This document shows, in pieces, positions 44,790 through 52,873 of a DNA stretch of 64,000 nucleotides. The DNA comes from Bacteroidales bacterium UBA1374 (GTDB lineage Bacteria; Bacteroidota; Bacteroidia; Bacteroidales; UBA932). Each line of letters starts with the position of its first letter. Within the stretch, counting starts at the first letter, position 1. Position numbers and translations under genes: made by a program. Location: positions 108,211 to 172,210 of the forward strand of contig DBRG01000021.1 of assembly GCA_002305545.1 (NCBI GenBank), in the 5' to 3' direction. The notes below the pieces were generated by a model that did not search any database, was not told the DNA's origin, and saw nothing but the letters and a program-made list of their open reading frames with translations.

Positions 44790-46940
44790 TTATTGCAGAG
44801 GAGTAACCACTTCCAGCAATTCAGGCAGGTCCATTCCAATTTCTTTCAGGAATTCCACCCGGGGAACCCCGTTTTTGTTCCAGCCCCGGCGCTTGTATAC
44901 GGCATCCAGGAGTTTTTCGTACCGGTCTTCCCTGTAGCTGCGCAATGCCCTGTGTTTTTCTGTCAATGTCATGCCGGAAGGATCTATGCCGGCTTCTTCC
45001 TTAAGCTGCTTGTCGTATCTTGCCTGTCTTGACTGGTATTCTTCCTCGGTTACGGGTCCGCAGGCCCGGTAAGGCTGTGCATCATGCCTGCGCAATCCTT
45101 TTCCCATGCGGATGTTGAATACCCTCTGAAAATTGTATACCCTTTCAGACATGCGGATCAGTGAGTGTTTGTCAATGTTGCTGCCGGTCACGGCATTGAA
45201 AACGGTCACATAGTTGTCCACGTGTTCGGGGACCTTGGCAGGTTCCGCGGTCCTGGCATTATCAGCCGGTTCTATGTCATTCCAGCACAACTTGCAGAAT
45301 CCGGCCAGCCCGAACCATGTCCTGAACATGGGGAAATAGTGAAGCGCCTCTGCCTTGTCTTCAAAGGTGGGGATCTGGTTGTTGACCATGTCCATGAAGA
45401 TCAGCCATGCTTCGTCATGCTGGGGACCTTTGTTGGTCATGGCATAACCTCCCTGCTGTGCAAGCGACTCTTTGGAAATATACATGGAATATTCCATTCC
45501 CTTATTTTCCATTGCAATATCATTAAGGAAGGAGGCATCGCCCCACCCTTTTTCAATAAACATCTCCTTCATTTTCCTCACTCCCAGCCCGGCTATCAGG
45601 CCGAAGCCCTCTCCCCGGGCCAGCTGATGCATGCACTCCAGTGCATCGGCTGCATTTCCCCAGGTGAAATCCAGGCCTCCTGTCCTTTCTTTGTCAAGGA
45701 TTCCCGCTTCCCAGCATTCCATGATGAAGGCCATGATATTTCCCCACGATATGGAACAGATACCGTACGTATCACAATAGAAATTCTGTTCTATGACATA
45801 AAGCGGATCAAAAACGGCCATATTGGAACCCAGGGCTGCAGCCGTTTCGTATTCCGGCCCGTCCACCAGCACCTTGGTTCCCTTATAGGGTCCTGTTCTC
45901 AGCTCAAAATCATCCACACCCTTGGCACACATCATGGTGCATCCCAGCCAGCATCCATCGGGCACCCCCTGGGTAAAGTGTTTTTTCCAGACTTCCAGGT
46001 CAATTTTATGGCAGTCTTTATGATCCCCATATTTAAAATTCATTACCGGCAGCAGATCGTACTTTTCCATGACACCCATCAGGTGAGCAGTTCCCACCTT
46101 TCTCATCTGGCACTGTTGATCATCCAGTTCATTCATTTCACGTGTAAAACGCCTGCCACGCTCCATGATGGCAGGCATGTCCACCACGTTGTTCAGCGTT
46201 CCCGATACCTTGGGTACCCTGGCCACGATGGCGCGTACGTTCTTGTGTCTCATCAGCGTGCCGAGTCCACCCCTGCCTGCCTGTTTCAGCCTGATCTTTT
46301 TTCGCTTCACATCATAAAAAGAGAAATTGAGCATGCCAATGAGTGAATGGTCGGCAGCCTGCCCGGCAGAGACCACGGATATGTTCAATTTGTCGCTTTC
46401 GCTGTCAGCAAACATATGGTGAAGTTCCTCAGCCAGCAGGTGTGAATCAAGGTGCATGCCTGCCGGGGGAACAAAAAACTCAATCTCATGATTTACACCG
46501 TTGATGTAGAGGATGATCTCACGTGGAGCAATCCCCTGTACCTCCAGGGCATCAAATCCTGCAAATTTCAAATGCGGGCCAAAATGTCCCCCGACATTGG
46601 AATCCACCACCCCCTCGGTCAATGGGGATAATCCCACGCATATGCTCTTGCCCGTGCCTGAATACTGGGTGATGCCGCATACGGGACCACCTGATATCAC
46701 GATCTCGTTCTCGGGATCACTCCATTTTGTCTGCGGTGTAACTGCATCCCACAACATGCGCAGCCCATAACCCTTACCCCCTATGAACTTTTCTTTTACC
46801 TTCTGTGCAATGGGACGGACTTCTGCCCTGAATGAACTCAGATCCACATAGAGGCTTTGATCTGAGTACCCTTTGTCCAGGGCCTTCCATGTGTAAGGGA
46901 TCCTGGCCAGTACTTCACGGTTTGATATCATTGCATTCAT
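44790..46940 (-). CDS. Aldehyde:ferredoxin oxidoreductase (tungsten enzyme, AOR family)
   Basis: From the preferred ATG at 46940 the protein has 716 residues. The N-terminal pterin-binding domain has IGGKGYGLRMLWDAV, SGGPVCGITQYSGTGKS and VDSNVGGHFGPHLKFAGFD. The [4Fe-4S] ligands are CWLGCTMMC (330, 333, 337) plus a Cys near 549-552 (GFCKLC). It is about 100 residues longer than the archaeal AOR (about 605). It oxidises aldehydes to acids with ferredoxin, or the reverse; the exact substrate is not readable. The whole downstream cluster (sulfur carrier, pterin genes, oxyanion transporter) serves such an enzyme. The ATG at 46940 is 30 bp after a minus-strand -7 box; an earlier in-frame ATG at 46973 overlaps that box. 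Confidence 0.92.
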   Translation of the reverse strand: MNAMISNREVLARIPYTWKALDKGYSDQSLYVDLSSFRAEVRPIAQKVKEKFIGGKGYGLRMLWDAVTPQTKWSDPENEIVISGGPVCGITQYSGTGKSICVGLSPLTEGVVDSNVGGHFGPHLKFAGFDALEVQGIAPREIILYINGVNHEIEFFVPPAGMHLDSHLLAEELHHMFADSESDKLNISVVSAGQAADHSLIGMLNFSFYDVKRKKIRLKQAGRGGLGTLMRHKNVRAIVARVPKVSGTLNNVVDMPAIMERGRRFTREMNELDDQQCQMRKVGTAHLMGVMEKYDLLPVMNFKYGDHKDCHKIDLEVWKKHFTQGVPDGCWLGCTMMCAKGVDDFELRTGPYKGTKVLVDGPEYETAAALGSNMAVFDPLYVIEQNFYCDTYGICSISWGNIMAFIMECWEAGILDKERTGGLDFTWGNAADALECMHQLARGEGFGLIAGLGVRKMKEMFIEKGWGDASFLNDIAMENKGMEYSMYISKESLAQQGGYAMTNKGPQHDEAWLIFMDMVNNQIPTFEDKAEALHYFPMFRTWFGLAGFCKLCWNDIEPADNARTAEPAKVPEHVDNYVTVFNAVTGSNIDKHSLIRMSERVYNFQRVFNIRMGKGLRRHDAQPYRACGPVTEEEYQSRQARYDKQLKEEAGIDPSGMTLTEKHRALRSYREDRYEKLLDAVYKRRGWNKNGVPRVEFLKEIGMDLPELLEVVTPLQ

Positions 46941-46957
46941 ACAAGGTGTTTTAGTTG

Positions 46958-46965
46958 TATATTTG
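46958..46965 (+). promoter_or_regulatory. Promoter -7 box for the ThiF/ThiS pair
   Basis: TATATTTG, 19 bp before the TTG start codon of the ThiF-like gene. It is interleaved with the minus-strand AOR promoter at 46971-46978. Confidence 0.45.
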
Positions 46966-46970
46966 TATTG

Positions 46971-46978
46971 CAAAAATA
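46971..46978 (-). promoter_or_regulatory. Promoter -7 box for the AOR gene
   Basis: TATTTTTG on the minus strand, 30 bp before the AOR ATG at 46940. It lies upstream of the plus-strand box, so the two transcripts would overlap at their 5' ends. Confidence 0.4.
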
Positions 46979-46984
46979 GAGAAA

Positions 46985-47584
46985 TTGACGGTAAAAGAAA
47001 ACATTAGGGCTCTTTTGGCTGAAAAATGCGTAGGCATAGCCGGAGCCGGAGGCCTTGGATCAAATGTGGCCGCTGCACTGGTTCGAAGCGGTGTGGGACA
47101 CCTGGTGGTTGCAGATTTTGATACCGTTTCCCCGGAAAACATGGACCGGCAATTTTATTTTGCCAACCAGGCAGGAAGCCCTAAAGTTTACGCTTTGCAT
47201 GAAAACATGCAGCGCATAAACGCCGGAACAAAGTTCACCATGTTTTACGGACGTGTGACCACAGGGAATGTAAGACAACTCTTTTCCGGTTGCCATGTGG
47301 TGGTGGAAGCCTTTGACCTGGCAGAGGAAAAAGAATGGTTTGCTGTCTGGATGACGAAAAACCTTTCCCACATACCTTTGATCATGGGTTCCGGCATTGC
47401 CGGGTGGGGACATTCAGAAAAGATTCGTGTGCAACGTTCGGGAAATTTATATGTATGCGGCCACCAATTTGAAACCAATGAAAACGAAGTGCCTTTGATG
47501 GCCCCGCATGTTGGCCTCGTTGCCATGATGCAGGCGGATATTGTGCTGGAAATATTATTGACAAAAAAAGCCCCATCCCTATGA
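46985..47584 (+). CDS. ThiF/MoeB-family sulfur-carrier adenylyltransferase
   Basis: About 199 residues from the proposed TTG at 46985; no ATG or GTG exists in the right place, and a longer frame from a TTG at 46955 would start before the promoter box. The nucleotide motif GAGGLGSNVAAALVRSG and DFDTVSPENMDRQFYF are typical of the short ThiF/MoeB type that activates a C-terminal GG sulfur carrier by adenylation. It is coupled (ATGA) to a ThiS/MoaD-like gene. In this cluster it probably activates sulfur for the tungsto- or molybdopterin dithiolene rather than thiazole. Alternative: thiamine ThiF. Confidence 0.85.
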   Translation: MTVKENIRALLAEKCVGIAGAGGLGSNVAAALVRSGVGHLVVADFDTVSPENMDRQFYFANQAGSPKVYALHENMQRINAGTKFTMFYGRVTTGNVRQLFSGCHVVVEAFDLAEEKEWFAVWMTKNLSHIPLIMGSGIAGWGHSEKIRVQRSGNLYVCGHQFETNENEVPLMAPHVGLVAMMQADIVLEILLTKKAPSL

Positions 47585-47784
47585 CCATCACCTTAAACAA
47601 CAGAAAAGAAACGTTCCGTGGCGGACCCATGACGATTGACCGGATCATGGAGGAAAAATCTTTCCATTTTAAAATGCTGATTGTCAAGTTGAACGGAAAT
47701 CTTATCCCCAAAGAAGCCTTTTCTTCAACCCTGGTGAACGAAGGTGACCGCCTGGATATCATCCACCTGATCAGCGGGGGCTGA
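47581..47784 (+). CDS. ThiS/MoaD-like sulfur carrier protein
   Basis: A 67-residue beta-grasp protein ending in GG (HLISGG), the feature through which sulfur is carried as a thiocarboxylate. The FKMLIVKLNGNLIPKEAF segment and VNEGDRLDII are typical of ThiS. It overlaps the ThiF-like gene by 4 bp. ThiS-like and MoaD-like carriers cannot be told apart by motif here; the molybdenum/tungsten context favours a cofactor role. No MoaE partner is encoded in the window. Confidence 0.87.
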   Translation: MTITLNNRKETFRGGPMTIDRIMEEKSFHFKMLIVKLNGNLIPKEAFSSTLVNEGDRLDIIHLISGG

Positions 47785-47835
47785 AGATGAATAATCCTTT
47801 AATGCAACCTTATAAATTATAACCTTGTCCTGACC

Positions 47836-48918
47836 ATGAAATCAACTACTTTTTTCCGTCTTCCGGCTTGTGTACTCATTTCAATGGCTTTCCTGGCTCC
47901 TTCATGCATAATGCTTGACCTGGACGCTGTAAGCGGATCCACCCTGGTATGGGACTCGGGCTCCAACAATTACTTTAACCGGGAAGCCTACACCACGCTG
48001 CAGGGTCCCAAAAAGCTGGTCATAGATGGCGAGGTGGAAAAAACCACGGAGATCAAACTCTCCCGGTTCCCTTTGCGGACGGTAACCGTCAAAGAGGCAA
48101 CCTGGTGCGAAGAAGGTGATTCCATTGCCTTTCAGGGCACCTTCCGCTATGACGGTTATGCCCTGTGCGACATCCTCAGTTCACTCAAGGTGGATAAGGC
48201 CAGCAAGGAAGACCTCTGGCCGCCCATTGACCTGTATGTTGAGGTGCGTAACGAGGCAGGCGAACTGGCCGTTTTTTCCTGGGGCGAGATCTTCTACTCG
48301 GCCAACATGTACGGTATTGTAATTGCAAAAAGAGTAACCCGGGTCATCCCGGGGAAGACGGGCGAGCTGTGGGAGCTGCCCTCTGAAACCAAACTGGTAT
48401 CTGAAACTGACCTGGTCTCTGTCAGGAATATAAAAAATCCTACACACATTACCATCCGTTCCCTGAGAGGGAATTATGTGGTTAACCGGGACTCTTTGGT
48501 TCTTGAAAACGACCCGGGACGCATAGCCATCCAGACTTCCCTGCAGGACACCCTGGCCGTGATCACCCAACCGGACAGTGACCTGCCGGTTATTTCGTAT
48601 CCGGTGCTGTTTTACGGGAACAGTACCGGCTACAAGGGGTTTCGCGAATTTTCAGGACAAATGCTGAGCCGGATAATTCACCCTTGGTTTCCCTCGGACA
48701 ATTACAAAATGGTTCAAACGGGCATGCTGAGCATTGCCGGGGTGGACGGATTCCGGGCCGCTTTTTCGCTGGCCGAGGTTGTCAACCGGAACGACCACCG
48801 GGAAATCCTCCTGGGGCTAAGGGGAAAATCCTTTTCCATCTTTACAGCCTGCGATGCTTTTGCCGACAGGTGCATCAAAGGGCTGAGTGAAATACGCCTG
48901 ATTGACCCGGAGGAGTGA
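47836..48918 (+). CDS. Lipoprotein with two repeated domains resembling a molybdopterin-oxidoreductase fold (uncertain)
   Basis: A 360-residue lipoprotein (MAFLAPSC near residue 26). Two halves follow the same pattern: YDGYALCDILSSL with ELAVFSWGEIF (about residues 105-153) and FREFSGQMLSRII with DGFRAAFSLAEVV (about 269-316). The pattern resembles the C-terminal part of the oxidoreductase molybdopterin-binding (sulfite oxidase-like) domain, G-x-x-L-x-D-I-L followed by D-G-x-x-A-x-F-S. I do not see the conserved cofactor-binding Cys with its usual surroundings, so it may bind the cofactor or metal, or neither. It lies between the sulfur carrier and the tungstate-binding protein and ends 1 bp before the latter starts. 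Unrecognised family; function open. Confidence 0.6.
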   Translation: MKSTTFFRLPACVLISMAFLAPSCIMLDLDAVSGSTLVWDSGSNNYFNREAYTTLQGPKKLVIDGEVEKTTEIKLSRFPLRTVTVKEATWCEEGDSIAFQGTFRYDGYALCDILSSLKVDKASKEDLWPPIDLYVEVRNEAGELAVFSWGEIFYSANMYGIVIAKRVTRVIPGKTGELWELPSETKLVSETDLVSVRNIKNPTHITIRSLRGNYVVNRDSLVLENDPGRIAIQTSLQDTLAVITQPDSDLPVISYPVLFYGNSTGYKGFREFSGQMLSRIIHPWFPSDNYKMVQTGMLSIAGVDGFRAAFSLAEVVNRNDHREILLGLRGKSFSIFTACDAFADRCIKGLSEIRLIDPEE

Positions 48919-48919
48919 T

Positions 48920-49858
48920 ATGAAAAAACAAATTCGTAAGTTACCTTTGTTGACTTTGAGACGATTACTTCTGTCATCAAAATTGCTGCTCTTGCCGCTT
49001 CTGGGCATATCCTTTTCCGGCTGCAGCCAAAAATCTGACAAGCAACTTGTCATCTTTCACGCAGGCAGCCTGGCCCTGCCCATGAAAGCCCTGGCCGACA
49101 GTTTTACAGTTATGTATCCCGGAACCGAATTTTTGATGGAAGCAGCCGGCAGTGTTGATTGCGCCCGTAAAATAACAGAATTGGGACGCTCATGCGATAT
49201 AATGGCTTCTGCAGATTACACGGTCATTGACCAGTTGCTGATTCCGGAATATGCATCGGTCAACCAACCCTTTGCCATGAACAGCATAGTCATTGCCTAT
49301 ACAGAAAAATCCCGCAAATCGGACGATATAACTTCTGAGAACTGGTACCGGATACTGCTATCACCCGATGTGTTTTACGGAAGATCAGATCCCAATGCCG
49401 ATCCGTGCGGATACCGCACCATATTCACGCTGCAGCTGGCAGAACGTTATTATATGGGAGCCGACGGCAAAGCCCCTTTCCAGCTAAGAGATTTCACAGA
49501 GAAGGACAACCGTTTCATCCGTCCCAAGGAAGTGGACCTGTTGGCCCTGCTGGGTAGCCAGGCCATTGACTATATGTTCATCTATAAATCCATAGCCCTG
49601 CAACACGGCCTGCTCTTTATAGCATTACCCCCGGAAATCAACTTGGGCGACAGCACAATAGCAGAGCTCTATGCCACAGCTCAATTAAAAATCAGGGGTA
49701 GCAAACCCGGTGACTCTGTTCTTGTGAAAGGGACCCCAATAACGTACAGTTTCACTATTCCACACAATGCCTTAAATCCGGAACTGGCAAAAAAATTCGC
49801 AGATTTCCTGACAGATCCCAACGGAGGTCAGAAGATACTGCGCTCCATGGGGCAGTAA
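48920..49858 (+). CDS. wtpA: Tungstate/molybdate ABC transporter substrate-binding lipoprotein
   Basis: A 312-residue binding protein. The signal has a lipobox (GISFSGC); the AGGAG at 48911-48915, 4 bp before the ATG at 48920, serves as its ribosome binding site. Conserved WtpA/ModA segments are LVIFHAGSLALPMKALADSF, AAGSVDCARKI, DIMASADYTVIDQL and SDPNADPCGYR. These are closest to the WtpA type, which binds tungstate and molybdate tightly. The permease and ATPase genes are on the opposite strand further along, so this component is split from its transporter. Confidence 0.9.
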   Translation: MKKQIRKLPLLTLRRLLLSSKLLLLPLLGISFSGCSQKSDKQLVIFHAGSLALPMKALADSFTVMYPGTEFLMEAAGSVDCARKITELGRSCDIMASADYTVIDQLLIPEYASVNQPFAMNSIVIAYTEKSRKSDDITSENWYRILLSPDVFYGRSDPNADPCGYRTIFTLQLAERYYMGADGKAPFQLRDFTEKDNRFIRPKEVDLLALLGSQAIDYMFIYKSIALQHGLLFIALPPEINLGDSTIAELYATAQLKIRGSKPGDSVLVKGTPITYSFTIPHNALNPELAKKFADFLTDPNGGQKILRSMGQ

Positions 49859-50221
49859 CGTACCTTAATAATACACCGATAAGCTTCACTTATTCTGTTG
49901 GTACCTGTAATGCTCGCTGAGACTACATGGAACAGAGCGTTTTTACTTTATGCCGAAGCTTTCCTGCATATGCTGCCTGCTTCTGTCACTGCCACACCTT
50001 GAAACTGAGGGCTTTTTGTTACGCCGAGGCTCTCCGTTCCAAGGGGTGGTGGCGGCAGAACGCCAGGAGTAGTGCCCGCCAGCAGCGCCGACCAAGAGTA
50101 CCGCGTACACCCTTCCAGGAGGCCGCAGACACCACAAGATAAGGGAAGCCTCGGCTTAAAGAAAAAGCTTCCCGATCTTGTGGTGTCTGCGACCGAACGT
50201 CAGTGGCAAAAAGCAGGAGCG
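49859..50221. other. GC-rich convergent gap with a long inverted repeat
   Basis: A 363-bp gap between the convergent ends of wtpA and wtpC. No convincing gene. It holds an extensive inverted repeat (50124-50191) and an additional matching pair GCCGAGGC (50023-50030) and GCCTCGGC (50148-50155). Confidence 0.7.
50124..50191. repeat. Long imperfect hairpin (24-bp arms)
   Basis: The 17-bp arm CGCAGACACCACAAGAT (50124-50140) is exactly complementary to 50175-50191. Inside, GGGAAGC (50143-50149) pairs with GCTTCCC (50167-50173) after a 2/1 bulge, leaving a 17-base loop. It could be a bidirectional terminator for wtpA and wtpC, or a small mobile palindrome. It lacks the T-tract after the stem expected for an intrinsic terminator. 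Confidence 0.8.
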
Positions 50222-50839
50222 TTACGACCCGATGGTGACCTGGCGGTTGGCCAGGGAGCTCACCTCGGCCTGGTCATGTGTGACGTGCAGGATGGTGATC
50301 CCTGTCTGCGACACCTTTTTCAGAAGGAGGGCCGATTGATCCCGAAGCGGTGCGTCCAGAGCGGACAAGGGCTCGTCAAGTAAAAGGACTTTGGGGTGAA
50401 CCACCAGCGTACGGGCCAGGGCAACACGCTGTTTCTCCCCTCCTGACAGGGATCCGGGCATCCTGTCCAAGAACCGTTCAATGTTCAGATCAGATGCAAA
50501 ACTGATCACCGTCTCTTTGATCTCATTTTTTTTGATCTTTCTAATCTCCAGCGGCCAGGCAATGTTTTTGTAGACGCTCATGTGTGGAAAAAGTGCATAA
50601 TCCTGAAAGAGGATCCCTACCGGCCTGCGCTGCGGGGGAAGTAGCGTACAGTCCTTGCCATCAATGAAGATCGAGCCTTTCTTCAAGGTTCTCAATCCGG
50701 CAATCAGTTCCAGGATGACTGTCTTGCCTGATCCTGACGGGCCCAGCAGGGCACAGTAATCGCCCTGTTTCAATTCCAGGGAGAAATCTTCCAGGTGAAA
50801 ACTGCCTGCTTTATATTCCAGATCCGTGCATGACAACAT
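50222..50839 (-). CDS. wtpC: Tungstate/molybdate ABC transporter ATP-binding protein (short form)
   Basis: A 205-residue ABC ATPase with Walker A GPSGSGKT, signature LSGGEKQRVALAR, Walker B VLLLDEPLSALDA and the His of HVTHDQAE. It lacks the C-terminal regulatory (TOBE-like) domain of many ModC/WtpC proteins, ending right after the H-loop region (ANRQVTIGS), so it is a minimal ATPase. It powers oxyanion import with the permease gene upstream. The gap between the two genes is 1 bp. Confidence 0.88.
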   Translation of the reverse strand: MLSCTDLEYKAGSFHLEDFSLELKQGDYCALLGPSGSGKTVILELIAGLRTLKKGSIFIDGKDCTLLPPQRRPVGILFQDYALFPHMSVYKNIAWPLEIRKIKKNEIKETVISFASDLNIERFLDRMPGSLSGGEKQRVALARTLVVHPKVLLLDEPLSALDAPLRDQSALLLKKVSQTGITILHVTHDQAEVSSLANRQVTIGS

Positions 50840-50840
50840 A

Positions 50841-51635
50841 TTACAGGTTGCTTTTCTTGCGCCCCAACAAACGGAGAGCCATAAATACCAGGATACATAT
50901 AATTATAAAGAGTACAGCCACCGGTCGTGCATAATCAAGCCCGAAGGAGTTGAACCTGTCAAATATCAGCACAGGGGTAGTCATGGGATGGTACGCGACT
51001 ATGACCACGGCACCGAATTCACTCATTCCCCTGGCGAACATCAGTACAAGGCCTGTAATGACAGAAGGTTTGGCCAGAGGCAGGGAAACCTGCCTGAAAA
51101 CCCTGAAAGGCGAAGCTCCCAGAGACCGGGCAGCCTGCTCAAGGCGTTCCGGTACGGCTTGAAATCCGTCTCTTGCTGCATTGATCAGGAAAGGAACACT
51201 TACAAAAGCCATGGCTACCCCGATGGCAAAGGGACTTCCAACCAGGTTCAGCCCCATGATGTCTGCCAGCCTGCCCAGGGCCGAGTCTCTTGAAATAAAC
51301 CCCAGAACAGCTATTCCGGCCGCCGAGTGCGGCAGTACGATGGGTATATCGATCAAACCCTGGATGAAGGCTTTTCCCCTGAATTCCTTCCGTGCCATGA
51401 TATAGGCCAGTGGAAGGGCAAAAAAACCTGCCAGCAGGGTAAAGAGCGCCGAGACACCCAGCGTGAGGCCAATGCTTCCCTGAACGTCGGTGTCTTTGAT
51501 GGTTTCAAACAGATCCGGCAGTGATGTGGAAAAGAAAAGCCCCAGCAGCGGTGCCACGATGAACAGCAGCAGGATACCGGATAAAAGCAAAAAGACCAGG
51601 CGTGTGGTCGTATTATTGTGCCTGAGGAACATCAT
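50841..51635 (-). CDS. wtpB: Tungstate/molybdate ABC transporter permease
   Basis: About 264 residues from the ATG at 51635; the in-frame ATGs further upstream (51668, 51725) precede the promoter box at 51650-51657 and are rejected. About six membrane helices and the EAA-type loop LEQAARSLGASPFRVFRQVSLPLAKPS are visible. The family (ModB/WtpB/CysT-like) forms the membrane channel of the oxyanion importer. Divergent from moeA. Confidence 0.9.
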   Translation of the reverse strand: MMFLRHNNTTTRLVFLLLSGILLLFIVAPLLGLFFSTSLPDLFETIKDTDVQGSIGLTLGVSALFTLLAGFFALPLAYIMARKEFRGKAFIQGLIDIPIVLPHSAAGIAVLGFISRDSALGRLADIMGLNLVGSPFAIGVAMAFVSVPFLINAARDGFQAVPERLEQAARSLGASPFRVFRQVSLPLAKPSVITGLVLMFARGMSEFGAVVIVAYHPMTTPVLIFDRFNSFGLDYARPVAVLFIIICILVFMALRLLGRKKSNL

Positions 51636-51649
51636 CTTTCTTTTCAAAG

Positions 51650-51657
51650 CAAATATA
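51650..51657 (-). promoter_or_regulatory. Promoter -7 box for wtpB-wtpC
   Basis: TATATTTG on the minus strand, 14 bp before the ATG at 51635. Confidence 0.5.
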
Positions 51658-51670
51658 AAAAAATCCATTG

Positions 51671-51678
51671 TATCTTTG
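51671..51678 (+). promoter_or_regulatory. Promoter -7 box for the moeA operon
   Basis: TATCTTTG, only 5 bp before the ATG at 51684, so the message would be essentially leaderless. Confidence 0.5.
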
Positions 51679-51683
51679 TTTGT

Positions 51684-52859
51684 ATGACAGATTTCCACGA
51701 TGCTTTGCAAATTGTACTGGACCATGCCACCCCTGCCGGCACGGAAGTGATATCACTTGAAGATGCCTGTGGACGCATCCTTTCCAGTGATATTAAGGCC
51801 CCTGCCGATATGCCTCCATTTTCAAAATCGGCAATGGACGGATATGCCTGCCGCAAGGAAGACACGGAAAACGGCATGGAAATTCTTGAAGTTATTGCTG
51901 CCGGGAGACTGCCGGTTCACGAGATTATTCCCGGAACATGCAGCAAGATCATGACAGGTGCCCTTTTACCCCGGGGGGCCAATGCAGTGCTGATGGTCGA
52001 AAATGCCACCTTGCGCAAAGGGCGCGTGTACGGTCCACGGCCCGGCTCTGACAACATCATCCGGCAGGGAGAAGACCTGAAAGCAGGAGAACCTGTCCTG
52101 AGGGCAGGAACGCTATTGCAGCCGCAGCATTTGTCATTGATGGCCATGTGCGGGATAACAGCCGTTGCGGTAAGCCGGGAAATAACCGTTGGCGTCCTCT
52201 CTACCGGAGACGAACTTATAGAACCGGGAACCCCTGCCCTGACAGGCAAGATATACAACAGCAATTCCTGGCAACTTGTGGCCATGATGCGGCAAATAGG
52301 CGCCATTCCCACATACTATGGCATTGCAGCAGACAGCGTAGAAGAAACCCACCGCCTTCTGCGAACCGCATTGAATGCAAGCCAGGTGGTCATCCTTACC
52401 GGAGGTGTCTCCGAAGGAGATTATGACCGGGTCCCCGGTGTGATCCGGGAATTGGGGTTTGAGATCCTTTTTGACCGGGTTCGTGTACAGCCCGGAAAAC
52501 CTACGACTTTTGCCATTTCATCTTCCACGGGAAAATTCATATTCGGATTGCCTGGGAATCCTGTGTCCTCCTTTGTTCAGTGCAAGCTCTTGGTCCATCC
52601 TTTTTTAGCCGCCATGCAGGGAGCTCGCCTGGAACCGATAACCACGCTCCTCCCGCTGAAAGGTGAATATACAAGGCGTAAGGCAGAACGTATGGCGCAC
52701 ATACCCATACACATTAATCCGGACGGAACGTGTTCCACAATTACCTACAACGGATCTGCACACCTGGCTGCCCTCTCTGCTGCACACGGACTGGGCCGTA
52801 TCCCGGTAGGGGTACAATCCATTAGGAATGGAGAAAAAATTCAGGTACTGCTTTTTTAG
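51684..52859 (+). CDS. moeA: Molybdopterin molybdotransferase MoeA
   Basis: A 391-residue protein with the MoeA layout: an N-terminal region with PPFSKSAMDGYA, a central MPT-binding domain with STGDELIEPG, YNSNSWQL and ILTGGVSEGDYDRVPG, and LPGNPVSS before the C-terminal beta domain. It inserts molybdenum (or tungsten) into the adenylated pterin. The start at 51684 follows a -7 box closely and begins at the conserved region. Start of the moeA-moaA-moaC-MOSC/mogA operon. Some AOR-containing organisms have a separate MoeA for tungsten; this could be either. Confidence 0.93.
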   Translation: MTDFHDALQIVLDHATPAGTEVISLEDACGRILSSDIKAPADMPPFSKSAMDGYACRKEDTENGMEILEVIAAGRLPVHEIIPGTCSKIMTGALLPRGANAVLMVENATLRKGRVYGPRPGSDNIIRQGEDLKAGEPVLRAGTLLQPQHLSLMAMCGITAVAVSREITVGVLSTGDELIEPGTPALTGKIYNSNSWQLVAMMRQIGAIPTYYGIAADSVEETHRLLRTALNASQVVILTGGVSEGDYDRVPGVIRELGFEILFDRVRVQPGKPTTFAISSSTGKFIFGLPGNPVSSFVQCKLLVHPFLAAMQGARLEPITTLLPLKGEYTRRKAERMAHIPIHINPDGTCSTITYNGSAHLAALSAAHGLGRIPVGVQSIRNGEKIQVLLF

Positions 52860-52873
52860 GAAGTGTTTACTCA

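Noticed and set aside
45165..46346. A 393-codon plus-strand frame
   Set aside because: It lies wholly inside the AOR gene on the opposite strand; AOR has all family motifs and this frame has none.
49927..50142. A 71-codon plus-strand frame in the wtpA-wtpC gap
   Set aside because: Cys/Arg-rich composition from GC-rich repeat DNA, no ribosome binding site, and it ends in the inverted repeat.
49859..50221. A molybdenum/tungsten cofactor riboswitch in the structured gap
   Set aside because: The gap lies downstream of both flanking genes, so it cannot be a 5' leader; structure fits a palindrome instead.
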